This document shows, one piece after another, positions 44,905-56,073 of a DNA stretch of 64,000 bases (positions are counted from its first letter, which is position 1; each line of letters opens with the position of its first letter). The notes below the pieces were generated by a model. It ran no database searches. It saw only the letters and a list, made by a program, of their open reading frames with translations, and was not told where the DNA came from. The stretch covers positions 3,278,926 through 3,342,925 of the forward strand of contig NC_089281.1 of NCBI RefSeq assembly GCF_963678975.1, written 5' to 3'. Position numbers and translations under genes: made by a program. Source of the stretch: Dysidea avara. Lineage: Eukaryota > Porifera > Demospongiae > Dictyoceratida > Dysideidae.

Positions 44905-44977
44905 GCGACGTGACCTAGACTCGAACCCACACATTCAGGTTTAGAGTACCAACGCTCTACCACTGTACCACCGGTGC
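44905..44977 (-). repeat. tRNA-like sequence (SINE head or tRNA relic)
   Basis: On the minus strand GCACCGGTGGTACAGTGGTA contains a good A box, and GGTTCGAGTCT is a good B box, at tRNA-like spacing. Acceptor, T-stem and anticodon stem do not pair, so a working tRNA is unlikely. A pol III promoter of a tRNA-derived SINE is the better reading. Confidence 0.6.
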
Positions 44978-45054
44978 TTGCTGGCTACTCCTCTTGTTTT
45001 TGTACTATTTAATGTTACAAATATAAAATACTATATAGTCTAACTATACCAGTG

Positions 45055-45110
45055 AAGAAGAAACCAAAGCTGAACCCAACCCTAACCCTAACGCTAACCT
45101 GACGTTTGCC
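45055..45110. repeat. interstitial CCCTAA-like repeat
   Basis: AACCCTAACCCTAACGCTAA follows GAAGAAACCAAAGCTGAACC, which also occurs near 23196 before TTAACCCTAA. Only about three units. Confidence 0.6.
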
Positions 45111-45148
45111 TGTTAAACGTAATGATGACTTTCACTGCCTGTATGAAG

Positions 45149-45254
45149 GTAAGTTTTTGGGTGAGTTCGAGGCGAGCTAGGGTTGGCCCGGCTTCGCTGG
45201 GACGCTCGCTTCAACCCTAGCTCGCCTCGAACTCACCCAAAAACTTACCTTCAT
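45149..45254. repeat. perfect hairpin with 40-bp arms
   Basis: AAGGTAAGTTTTTGGGTGAG to CTAGCTCGCC and its exact inverse flank a GC-rich loop of about 26 bases. It is the centre of the right half of element E. Confidence 0.9.
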
Positions 45255-45455
45255 ACAACTAGTGTGTTTGATACTAGAGTTATAGGTGACACTTCCCAAC
45301 AAACGACCGGCTAAATAAATATTTGAACCGTGACCGGTGACCGGCTAAATATCCACTTCGTTTAAGGCTTAAGGCTAGTTACCGTCGAGTTTTGCGCCGT
45401 CTACGCTTAATTGATCATTTTTTTGTTCGAGTAATAAAGTGTGCATATCGTCTAT

Positions 45456-46105
45456 TGGATAATAAAGGTAAAAGGCTAGTTAGCGTGATGTGGCTATGCG
45501 AAATAGTCCCAGCAGACGAAACCAGAGTTAAGTTTGCTATCGAAGCAAAACCATGCACATTTGTCTTGTAATTAAGTAGGTATGCCTCATCTTGCCCCTT
45601 GCTGCAGTATGTAAACGTTAACATAGCGAACCGCCATCTATCCCAATAGTTTCCCGTTCCACTGTGGCCTTCGAGGTGGCCTTATAATTACTAGTATGCG
45701 TACGTGTTGTACAACTTCTGATCGAGATACTCTAATAGAGCAGTCAGTCAGTCAATACTCTAATAGAACAGTCACCTAACATCTACAGTTGCATTGTTAC
45801 ATTTAACCTGCTAAGGATATCTTGCAAATGAAATGTATGCGATCTTGTGTATGCCATTATTTGGGGTCTATAATAATAATCTGCTGGCATGATTGTCACT
45901 TTGATGCCCCTATACAATTCTTGATGAATGTAGTCCACATAAAAAGCAGTATGATCTAATCCATTCAAGATATTTTGTTCTGCAAAAAGCTTTAGCTTCT
46001 GGGGGCACAGATCCCTACATAATTATACTGGTGCACCCCTTTTGATAAACCCTGGATCAGCTACTGTAAACATTTGGGTTAAAAACACTATAGCTAGCTA
46101 GTACA
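45456..46105. other. no gene recognised
   Basis: Contains paired copies of the dispersed ACTCTAATAGAGCAGTCA motif at 45729 and 45757 and otherwise AT-rich sequence. Confidence 0.4.
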
Positions 46106-46107
46106 TA

Positions 46108-46302
46108 TGATGGAACCTCTCTTAACAAACTCCCCGAATTAAGGACACAATAAAAATAACATCCACAATAATGACAAAAATTTTGGTCCCAAACGGTCTG
46201 GTCAATGCATTTTTACCTCTGAAAAGGAAAACCTCTATATTACAGCAAAAAGTGGCCAAAAATTCTGGGTCCCACAATGTCCATAATAGAGAGGTTCCAC
46301 CG
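46108..46302. mobile_element. Tc1/mariner-like MITE (TA target)
   Basis: Ends TGATGGAACCTCTC and GAGAGGTTCCACCG between TA dinucleotides (46106-46107, 46303-46304). GGTGGAACCTCTCT-type ends are common in mariner-derived MITEs. It is 195 bp, non-coding. Confidence 0.7.
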
Positions 46303-46589
46303 TACAATTAAACTTGCAGCTTAATGCCGACAAGATAAATTACATATATATGACATAATAACAAAACTTTACTAACTATTAGTGTTCACAGTATTGAAGA
46401 TGACTGGCACAATCCACTGGCAGAGCATATAATGTACCCACATCCACACATTACAGCTACATTGCTATCTAAATGATGATGAAAGTATAATGGCTTAATA
46501 TACATCACATAAATGCAATTATAAGAGGTTCTTGGAAAGGTAATCTTATTTTGTTGACATAAAGCATGATTGAATTAGGAGCCGGATTT

Positions 46590-46800
46590 TCATACAAGTA
46601 CAGTAACACTTTCACTGATCCCATGCACAACACTATAATGCAGTCCACGATGACCTGATATTGTAGTCATTAAGTCACCAGGAAGATCAGTGCCATCTGA
46701 ATCAACAGCTAAGTAGCAGTTGTAAACTGGATCTGCAATTTTGCCATCTATAATTAAAGTACTTGAGCTCTTTACAGCTATATTGACCATTATCCTGCAC
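46590..46800 (-). CDS. candidate exon of a host gene
   Basis: After CTGTGCAG on the minus strand a frame of 66 residues runs to a stop, with LIIDGKIADPVYNCYLAVDS and ending SESVTVLV. The ending resembles the last strand of an Ig-like beta sandwich. The alternative frame reads DNGQYSCKEL, also Ig-like, but stops soon. No neighbouring exon was identified. Weak. Confidence 0.2.
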
Positions 46801-46802
46801 AG

Positions 46803-47152
46803 TCAAGGAGTATAATGCACAAGAAAAGAATGTCATAATATGAAGCAATAGAGATACCAGATATCATTTTCAAGGATAATTGTTTGTAATGATCATGTGA
46901 TCAATAACTAACTTATTCACACTTAATTAATAATATTATTTTATATTGCATGCATACTCTTTTAGAGTCCTGCAACTTTGAGTGGCCAGTACAATTGTGT
47001 GTCAGTGCTTTTGGGAAGTGTTGTTGTGAACATGCATGTGAAATCTTTCCTATACATATAACCATGTGACACCCACGACCATGTGTAAAATGGTGAAATA
47101 TACAGTAACTTAAATAGTTGCATGGACATCAAATCAAGTGCATGGAGCTTTC
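46803..47152. other. no gene recognised
   Basis: AT-rich sequence without recognisable structure. Confidence 0.4.
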
Positions 47153-47157
47153 AGATT

Positions 47158-47460
47158 CAGGGGCGGATCCAGAGTTTCGAAAGAGGGGGGGCACCTTTCT
47201 GAAAAACAGTTGAAGACCAAAAAAAAAAAAAAAAAAAAAAGGTCACAACAATAATAGCTAGTTATCCTTACCAACTATATCACGTCTGTTATGTAAAATA
47301 AAATCCTATTTGTAGCTTCATAGGTAAGCTACACTGCCTCATGAACATTGTGACTGCTTTATTAGAGTAATTGACTGCTCTATTAGAGTATCTCGATCTT
47401 GAAGGGGGGGGAGGGGGGGGGGGCATTTGCCCCAAATGCCCCATCCTGGATCCGCCACTG
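47158..47460. mobile_element. hAT5-like MITE copy 3 (5-bp TSD AGATT)
   Basis: Ends CAGGGGCGGATCCAG and CTGGATCCGCCACTG, flanked by AGATT (47153-47157 and 47461-47465). The interior has a 22-base poly(A) run and two inverse copies of the ACTCTAATAGAGCAGTCA motif (47351-47390) followed by a G-rich tract. Confidence 0.85.
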
Positions 47461-47465
47461 AGATT

Positions 47466-49638
47466 TGGCAATTATTTAACTTGATTGGTAATCATCCTAA
47501 CCTACCATAGCACTGGCCAACATTGAGGGTAGTCTGGTCATAAAACTGATGTTTTCACACATTTATGGGTGAAACAGTGGATATTACTAAACTTAATGAA
47601 AATTTGCCAATGCTGGTATGAATCTTTACTACATGCAGGATTCAAGAAATAGAAAGTGTGAAAGTACATAGCACTGACTCATTATCACAATAGAAAATAC
47701 AATTCCTCCTTTTCATCCCAAAAATTTCTTGTACAACTCATTCAACTTGTCTTTATCAGTGACCTTTACTGACTCCACGCACGCACGTATGCACGCACGC
47801 ATGCACGCACACAGTCTGCTGACAACTGCTAAGTAACATCACTGAGTATACAGTATCTGCGGTAAATGTACCTGATTTTCTACATAAGTAAGTCCTAAAA
47901 TGTGACCGGGCCTGCAAAAACAAGGCATGTGGGCACAAACTACACCCCATCACACAACAGGTCATATCTCAGTACTGGAACAGAATATTTGTATCCTGTA
48001 ACTTGCAGCATAAAGCCAATTAAATGCTTACTAAGAGTGGAAATTTGCAGTACAATAGCATGATGGTATAAAAATATATCAGTGATGGCAGTTTGAAAAA
48101 GTAGGCAAACATTGTGTCCACATGCCCTATTATCGCAGGCCCAGTCACAAATATTAATCCTTGCTGGTTGTCACAATCAGGTGCTCCAAGTTCAGTTGCT
48201 CCAAGTAATTGAAAAGCACATCAAGTTAAATTAAAGGAATAACAGATTTTAAAATGGAGAATCTACATAACTGAACAAATGATTTCTTATTTTCAACTAA
48301 CCAAGTTGTGTTTATACATGCATGCTGCTTAGGCTCATTGCCAGAAAGACAGCTTTTTGCATTAGCTTTGGTTATTCTCTGCTAGGCTTGAGCTAATCAT
48401 CATTTGAAAATAGCCTATTATGCTTTTGAGCAGTGCTCAAAAATCCAGCGTATTGTGCTTATTTAAACATTGTTTTTGAACATCGAGAGGTGGTCAAGTT
48501 TGAATAGCCACCACATTGATTTTTGAAACTGAGGTAATAAATGCTGCAGTGTTTAACTAAGTAAATAAGGTATAAGATATGGCTGGTATAGAACAATAAA
48601 ACCATTGTGTGCAGTGATTCAATTAAACTATTACGTGTCACACTCTAAGTTTTCTAACTTATTGGCTTGTAAGAACCACTTAAGGTCACCATACTGCATT
48701 AGTTATAGTATCATTAATGGAGAGTTTGAAGTTTATGCACTAAGACTAGTCTAAGAATAGAACCCTTCAACTATAGCCTGCCTGTATATACCATTTTCGA
48801 TGAAACTGACATTTTAGTGCATGCCGGCATGTTCAAATAATTATTGTCTATAGCTATTGAAGCCTGCATATGAGGTGTGAAACATACAGCTAGTGGTTCC
48901 CGATCACTGTCCAAGTCTATATATCCAAGTGAATTAATGGTTTTCACCATTAGTAGAACAGCTGTCTAACCCATACTCAAGCCTAAATCAGAGTATAGAG
49001 ATTAAATCATGTTTTATTATGGAACTGAGAGAACTATAACCAACCATTCAGTTTTTGTGTCATGCATGGCCTCTGGAAAGTGGAGATGGTATATTGAGCA
49101 TTACAAGTTACACCAAAGTGATGGAGGTTCCCAGAAGTTACCTCTTCCAAAGATGCATCTTAGTGTTATCCTGCCACATACTGCTGGCAACTGCATGTGG
49201 ATGACTACATGATGTCATAGTGATGACTGTTCTATTTGACTGATTGCTCTATTAGAGTACGTTTGTTAGTATTTTTGAAATGAGGGGATCGAAAGGGACA
49301 CCAGTACCCACAACGCATTACACGAATTAAGAACCACGTGCAAATGCAAAACAATGCAATGTTCAGATTTATATGTTTAAGAATAGGTCATGCATTACTC
49401 AAATTCCGCTTCACCGCTTCAAGACAAGTATACAAGTAAACAAAAGACTCATATTTCGTGGAGGGCAGTGCGTTTTGATCAAGACGTTGAGCTAGTAGTG
49501 ACTGGGAGGCTGATAGTGGAGATTTCATTGGGGGGACCATCTGCAGCAGGGCGGACCATCTGCAGCAACTTTACATAGTCCGGCCGGACTACTTGAGGCG
49601 TGGTAGTTGGTCCGGCCGGACCACTTGCGGCGGGAGAC
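47466..49638. other. no gene recognised
   Basis: AT-rich. A CACG-type microsatellite lies at 47776-47811. One copy of the dispersed motif is at 49243. At 49540-49630 GGACCATCTGCAGCA repeats twice and GTCCGGCCGGAC twice, a GC-rich repeat of unknown origin. Confidence 0.4.
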
Positions 49639-49647
49639 CACCTGTAG

Positions 49648-50302
49648 TAGTCTCGTCCTCGCAGACCCATTCTCCGGGGTGGCGCTTATCGATTAGAGAT
49701 TATAAGCGCCCCCTCCGAAAGGGTCTGGTGAAATGCCCATACCTTTTTTGTCCGAGAAATCGCCAACTCTGGCGAGTGATAATTTTTTTTCTTTTTCCCG
49801 GGCTAGATGTAATGCCCTTTCCTACCACCCCCAGCACAAGAGGCAAACGTGCTGGACAAGAACTGAAAAGCGAGACATCTAAAAGTCCCTAGGGCCATTT
49901 GTTAGGCCCATTTCCGGGGAAGCATCTGGTGATCTAAACGAGATGGAGCGGCTTCCACAGATGCACATCGTCGCTGACCTAAACAGGGAGAAAGACAGGG
50001 TACAGCGAATCCACTCGCCAACTCTGGCGAGTGATAATTGGTGTTTAATAACTACACAAGAGGTGACGATTTGAGGTAAGCTTTGCTTTTGTAAAGCCTG
50101 TACTGCACAGCCATAAAATGATAAATACTGTTTAATCGTCGCCTTTTGTAAAATCTTGTGTAAGTAATTATCACTCGCCAGAGTTGGCGATTTCTCGGAC
50201 AAAAAGGGTATGAGCATTTCACCAGACCCTTTCGGAGGGGGCGCTTATAATCTCTAATCGATAAGCGCCACCCCGGAGATTGGGTCTGCGAGGACGGGAC
50301 TA
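49648..50302. mobile_element. MULE-like fold-back element 5 (9-bp TSD CACCTGTAG)
   Basis: Ends TAGTCTCGTCCTCGCAGACC and its near-inverse, flanked by CACCTGTAG (49639-49647 and 50303-50311). TIRs of about 135 bp include GCGCTTATCGATTAGAGATT, the same internal phrase as element 2. Retroelement fragment A3 is inserted at the inner edge of the left arm. Confidence 0.9.
49785..50014 (-). pseudogene. retroelement A3, 230-bp 3' fragment (25-bp TSD)
   Basis: It is bounded by a perfect 25-bp direct repeat (49760-49784 and 50015-50039; TCGCCAACTCTGGCGAGTGA plus five bases). On the minus strand it encodes RCTLSFSLFRSATMCICGSR, the extreme C-terminus of family A, then the 3' UTR (GGGGGTGGTAGGAAAGGGCA) and an A-rich tail. 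Extreme 5' truncation. Confidence 0.85.
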
Positions 50303-50458
50303 CACCTGTAGCGTGACAGGTCACCATATGCCCTATCAAGTTTAGGTTCCGTAGCTGACAGAACAACTGTTAGAAACGGTTTACCTCGAAAGTTTTCTAG
50401 GCGCCAACTTCTCCAGCAACTGTCTGTGACTTTGTGGAGGTACAATGCGAAAATAAAA

Positions 50459-52420
50459 GAGGGATATGAAGAGACGCAAACAATTATACAACATAGCTAA
50501 AAGAACCAAATCTAGTAATGACTGGAATGCCTATCGCTAGATTAAAAACTCTATAAATAGCAAGATTAAAGTAGCACACAATAATTATTTCAATAGAATG
50601 TTTGACAACTCATTTAATGGAAATCGTAGACAATTTTGGAAGTATATTAGAGCAAACGTAAGGACTACCATAATATCTCCACCCTAATTGTAGATGGTAA
50701 ATCTATCTCAGATACAAAGAGTAAAGCCAATGCATTAAACAACTATTTTGAGTCAGTCTTCGCTAAAGAAAACTTATCAAATATCCCTTCCATGAATGGT
50801 TGCAACAACCCTGTGAATGCTCTGCCTACTATGCCAAGTATTACATTTTCAATGGCTGGTATCCAACATCAATTATCCCTATTAGATACCAACAAAGCCA
50901 GTGGGCCAGACAACATTCATCCATATATCTTGAAGAATTGTGCAAACGATATATCTCCTATACTGCAAGTTATATTCACTCAATCACTAGACACAGGTAT
51001 ACTACCTTCCGATTGGCTCATGGCCAATGTATGTCCAGTTTTCAAGAAAGGAAACCATACTAGTACTGCAAACTACCGACCAATATCATTGACTTCTGTA
51101 TGCTCCAAAACTATGGAACATATTATATATCATTCCATAATGAATCATTTAAACTCTAACAACATTCTCATTGATACCCAGCACGGCTTCAGATCCCAGC
51201 ACTCTTGTGTTACCCAACTTATTCCACTGATAGAAGACTTGTCATATGCTCTAGACCAACAGAAACAAACCGATGTCATTCTCTTTGACTTTGCTAAAGC
51301 GTTTGATAGTGTCCCACATCAAAGACTATTAGTTAAATTAAGACACTATGGTATCAATGATCACATCTGTCAGTGGGTCAATACTTGTCTGACCAGAAGG
51401 TCACAGCAAGTAGCTTTGGATGGTATTTTTCTGACTCGATAGGTGTTCACTCAGGAGTCCCTCAAGAGACGGTCCTCGGCCCTTTGATGTTTCTTCTATA
51501 CATTAATGATATAACAGAACATGTAAATTCGCCACTACAGTTATTTGCTGATGACTGTTTACTTTACAGAATTATCACCACCAAGGAGGATGCCATTCAA
51601 CTTCAGCATGATCTTGATCAACTACACAAATGGGCAACTAAGTGGCAATTAAGATTCAATGTAACCAAATGTACTATTATGCAGTTTACCAGATCATTAT
51701 CACCAATCATTTTCAACTACAAGCTAAACAATCACAACTTGGGTACATCAATCCAACACTCCTACCTTGGTGTTATATTGGATAACAAACTATCATGGTC
51801 TCCACATATTAGTAATATAGCTGCTAAGGCCAATAGAACATTAAACTTCTTGAAACGCAATCTGAGTTGCTGCTCGTCTAACATCAAAGCAACAGCCTAC
51901 CTTACAATAGTACGACTGTAAATGGAATACGCTGCAGTCATCTGGGACCCATACCACCATAACAATATTCAACAGCTAGAGAAAGTACAGCGTAGGGCAG
52001 CTAGATGGGTCCTAAATGATTTCAATCGATTCAGCTCAGTCACAGCTATGTTACAGCATCTTTCTTGGCCAAGCCTTCAGCCGAGACGTAAAATATCCAG
52101 ATTACAAGCACTTTTTAAAATTTTACATCAAGATTATTCACTGTCAATTCCTCCTCATTTTATTTCAATGACAGACTATATCACCCACATTGTTTTATTC
52201 TACCAAACTCATCCACCTATTCATACCAACAGAGCTTTTTCTCCAGATCAATTAAGGATTGGAACAACTTACCATCTTCCATCATTGAGAGCAACAACAT
52301 TGACTCTTTTTCAGTGGAACTGCAAACATTGTATGGAACTCAATAATCTGTAATCTTTGTAACTACGTAGCTAAATTCATTTTATGATTGCTTTTTTCTT
52401 GAGCATATCAGCTGTGCTGT
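50459..52420 (+). pseudogene. LINE1: 5'-truncated CR1/Jockey-like element
   Basis: It encodes the pre-RT linker (FWKYIRAN), then LLDTNKASGPDNIHPYIL, SDWLMANVCPVFKKGN, NYRPISLTSVCSK, ILFDFAKAFDSVPHQRL (motif A), GVPQETVLGPLMFLLYIND (motif B), LQLFADDCLLY (motif C), HSYLGVILDNKLSW and, after a stop at 51919, MEYAAVIWDP and VQRRAARWVL. One frameshift falls near 51420 and an early stop near 50539. The endonuclease and ORF1 are absent. Its 3' end is probably the (AAT)n at 57332-57349, displaced by LINE2. Confidence 0.85.
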
Positions 52421-52496
52421 TATTATTATTATTTAATTTTGCTGTGAAAACTTCACAAACAGAAGAATATACACAGATATAATATAATAAATAATG

Positions 52497-55400
52497 CTAG
52501 CTATTGATTGCAAAATAATAGTTACGTAGCAGAGATTTGAATATGTCAGTGTTTTCCGCTTCAAAGATGTAGCGAGGTAGCATGTTCCATTGCCTTGATG
52601 TTGATGGTATAAAGGAATATTTGTAGGTGTCAGTGTTACAAAATGGTTCGATGAGTCTGAACATATGGCATGATCTGGTCTGTAGCTGGTACTGTGATGT
52701 CTGTAGATGAAACTCAGGTATGTATTCAGGTGGTAAATAGACATTTTGTTTAAGAATGTTGTATAGCATAGTTAAGGAGAGCTGTTCTCTTCGAGACTCT
52801 AGTGATTCCCACTTAAGTTCATTAACCATCTGTGTTACACTAGCATGATAGGAATATATACCTTTGACATATCGTGCAGCACGCCTCTGAACTTTTTCTA
52901 AAGCAATCTTGTCAGTTGTTAAATGAGGGTTCCAGACTGTAGTTGCATATTCAAGTTTAGGGCGTACTAGGCTAAGGTACACAGTAAATTCAAAAGGATC
53001 AATTCAACCTCCATGGGTAAATTTAAACTACAAACTTTTTTGTTAAAATGACCATCTAAAAGTGGTTATAACTAGGGTTAGGCTTTTGGACTAATTCAGT
53101 CAAAATAACTAGGGTAGGTCATTATAACTGTTCACTTAGGATGTTGAAATAACTTTTTTGGGTAATTTCAGTGTGTATAGTCAAGTCTACTATGGCACAG
53201 ATTAGATGACCAGCTACATGGTTAAATTTACAGTACACTGACCATTGTAACATTTGTGTTACATCCCACAATCAAAAGTGAACATGGAGAACATAGGTTT
53301 TATATACAATTTGAAAACTCTATAAGATCAGGTATGTTTAAAGTATTAAGATGCAGTATGTAACAATTATTGTGAATATGTGTCATTGATAGATTAATGT
53401 ATGTTATTACTAATGATGATTGACTTGTTAATTAATGTAAATAAACAAAATTATTTTGTGACGTGAGTTAATTTTACCACAGATGGTTAAAATAACCATG
53501 ATGGCAAGGTTATTTCAAACACTTGGCTAGAGGTTGAAGAGACTTTAGGGCATCTGGGTAATATGACTATATCTTACAAAGTTAAAATAACCAAGTACAT
53601 CCTTGGGTCATTACTACCAAAAAATCGGTCGTTTGAATTACAGGTAAAACAACCCAAAATTTTGGGTCATTTGTACCCATTTGAATTTACAGTGTAGGCT
53701 CTCTCTCTAAGGTGAATAGATGATGTCCTCGAGTTACGCTTTAGCAGACCAAGCATCTGATTTGCTTTGGAGGTGATAGATTGGATGTGTAGGTGCCACT
53801 TCAAATCACTCTGAATAATGATGCCTAAATATTTGTAATGTTCAACAGGCGAGAGGAGATGATAGTGTAGTCTGTAGGGAGTAATGATTTTATTTCTTCT
53901 AGGATGTAAAACAGTCATGGTAAAGCACTTTGATACATTTAGTCTCATCAGCCATCTCTGCTGCCATTCTTGTAACGCACATAAATCTTCTTGTAACCTC
54001 TCAGCATCTTCAGGGGTACGGATAGCCCCATATATTATACAGTCATCAGCGAAAAGTTTAATAGAACTATGTAAAATGGATTCCGGTAGATCATTGATAT
54101 AGATGGAGAAAAGAGTAGGGCCAAGGACTGTGCCTTGAGGGACACCAGACAATACTGGGCATCTGGGAGATGAAATACCATCTAGCACAACACACTGCGT
54201 TCGATGATTCAAAAATGAGGAGATCCAGTTTTTCAAATTTCCTCTAATGCCAAACCAGTCTAATTTGTACAGCAGATGTTGGTGTGGTACTGTGTCAAAA
54301 GCCTTTGCAAAGTCAGTGAAGATAATATCTGTCTGTATTCCAGTATCATAACAACAGGATAGATCATGTAACAGTGTGATAAGTAATGTTTCACAAGAAC
54401 GAGAATGACGAAAGCCATACTGATGATCACTTAGGATGTTGTTGGTTTCTAAATGTTTCATGATGTTTGAGTTTACAATTTGTTCAAATAGTTTAGAGAC
54501 AATGGAAGTGAGTGAAATTGGTTGATAATTGGAAGGTTGTTGTCGGTTACCCTGCTTAAAGATTGGTGTAATATTTGCAGATCGCCACTCAATAGGAATG
54601 ACTCCAGAGTCTAAGGAGCACTGAAGCAATGTTCTTAAGAAGGGGGATATAACATCAGCTGTTTCTTTAAGTACTCTTCCATGTATTTGATCGGGTCCAC
54701 AAGCTTTATTGGGGTTGATGTTAAGCAAGAGATTGTAAATGCCTTCTACAGATGTGTCACATCAGACATTGTTGGATGGGGGCTGGGACCCTTGTCTGGT
54801 AGTGAGGAGTTTGGTTCCTTAGTGAACACAGACTGGAACTGTTGGTTTAGTACTTTAGCCTTATCCAAACTAGTTTCATAACTAGTGCCATCGCATTTCA
54901 GTACAGGTATATTGGTATTTTCCTTCTTGATGTAAGACCAAAACCTTTTCTGGTTTGAGTGAGGATGCCCTTCTGGAGAAATAAGGTTATTTGTATAAGA
55001 CCAGTATGCAGATCTTAGTTCCTTCTGGACAAGATGTTTCAAAGATTTAAATTCAGCATAGTTGGCTTCTGAAAACGAATTTTTACATAGTTTATGCAGC
55101 CTGTCCCGTTTTCTCATCAGTCTTTTGATGTTTTGATTTATCCATGGCAATCCCCGTCGTGCTTTTGTATGTTTATGCGGGATATATTTGTCTACAACCT
55201 GGGCAATGGAGTGCTTAAATTTTGACCACAACTCTTCTACATTTGTTTCTTCAAAAGTGCCAATGTGGTCAGATGTGAGAAGGGTGTAAAGTTCCTCTTT
55301 GAGTGCATTCCAGTTTTTACCTGTTGTACATGTAGATGGATTGTGGGATTTGTCTGGTATGATCTACTTTAGCATTTACTTCAAAGCAAACAATATCATG

Positions 55401-56010
55401 GTCACTAATTCCAGCTATGCTTTGAATGTTGAGTATGGTGGAAGGTTTATTTGAAGATACTAAATCTAGTGTGTTGAAATCGCGTGTAGGAAAAGTGACA
55501 AGCTGTTGAAGTCCATGATCTTGCAGGATTTCTAATGAATATTCATGTATTGCTCTGAATGATGAGCTATGTTTTACGAGGTTTTCTGACCAGTCGATAC
55601 CTGGTAGGTTGAAATCACCAGTTAATAGGATAGTGGGGTTGTTCGTAGTTTCATTTAATTGGTGTAATGATAAGTCTAGTTGGGTGAGAGAGTATTCGTC
55701 ATTGATATGTGGTCTATAGTATGCTGCTATGTACAACGGGGAGCCAGAAATTATTAGTTTTGCTCATATGATCTCGCAGTCCGTGCTGAGAGAAGGTAGA
55801 TCAACAGATGAGAGCTTATTAGAAACTGCCAGGAGGACTCCTCCATACCCATCAGGCCTGTCTTTGCGGTAGATACTATAACCAAGTTCAGGTGGGATTA
55901 TTTCACTATTCATGACATCTGGGGTTAACCACATTTCTGTTCCAGCAAGGATGTCTGGTTTCTCTTTATCAGTCAAAGCTATCAGATCAGGTTTTTTATT
56001 CCGGATTGAT
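52497..56010 (-). pseudogene. LINE2 ORF2: AP endonuclease and reverse transcriptase
   Basis: From the 5' side: INFQSIRNKKPDLIALTDKE, AGTEMWL, IYRKDRPDGYGGV, a TGA near 55763, YIAAYYRP, TGDFNLPGIDW and ISDHDIV (AP endonuclease). The linker WINQNIKRLMRKRDRL follows a frameshift near 55310. After another frameshift near 54740: NINPNKACGPDQIHGRVLKE, FTDFAKAFDTVPHQHLL (motif A), GVPQGTVLGPTLFSIYIND (motif B), IKLFADDCIIYG (motif C), YKYLGIIIQSDLKW. The C-terminal block YLSLVRPKLEYATTVW to WNMLPRYIFEAE lies beyond a 715-bp MITE; excising it restores the frame. The gene is recent but broken. Confidence 0.85.
52980..53694. mobile_element. TA-target DNA transposon relic inside LINE2
   Basis: Ends CACAGTAAATTCAAA and TTTGAATTTACAGTG between TA dinucleotides (52978-52979, 53695-53696). 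Removing it and one TA rejoins LINE2 ORF2 as RERAY-LSLVRPK. Internal phrases (AAAATAACTAGGG, AAAATAACCA) repeat in a diverged way. Tc1/mariner-type target; no transposase. Confidence 0.9.
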
Positions 56011-56073
56011 TGAAAATTTATAAGTAGAATTTTAAATGATTAGAAGTCTTATTACATGTTGCAGGTACCATAG

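Larger units (their letters stand above)
43651..45455. mobile_element. TIR element E, host of B2 and of palindromes
   Basis: The left end ATAGACGATATGCACACTTT continues to TCAATTAAGCG at 43701. After B2 it resumes TAGACGGCGCAAAACTCGAC (44363). The right end (45365-45455) is the uninterrupted inverse, giving an 85-90 bp TIR. The right arm serves as the empty site for B2. TSD not clear. Confidence 0.75.

Noticed and set aside
44905-44977. Functional tRNA gene
   Set aside because: A and B boxes fit, but acceptor stem, T-stem and anticodon loop do not pair properly.
45055-45110. Telomere
   Set aside because: Only about three CCCTAA-like units, flanked by ordinary sequence and resembling part of a dispersed repeat.
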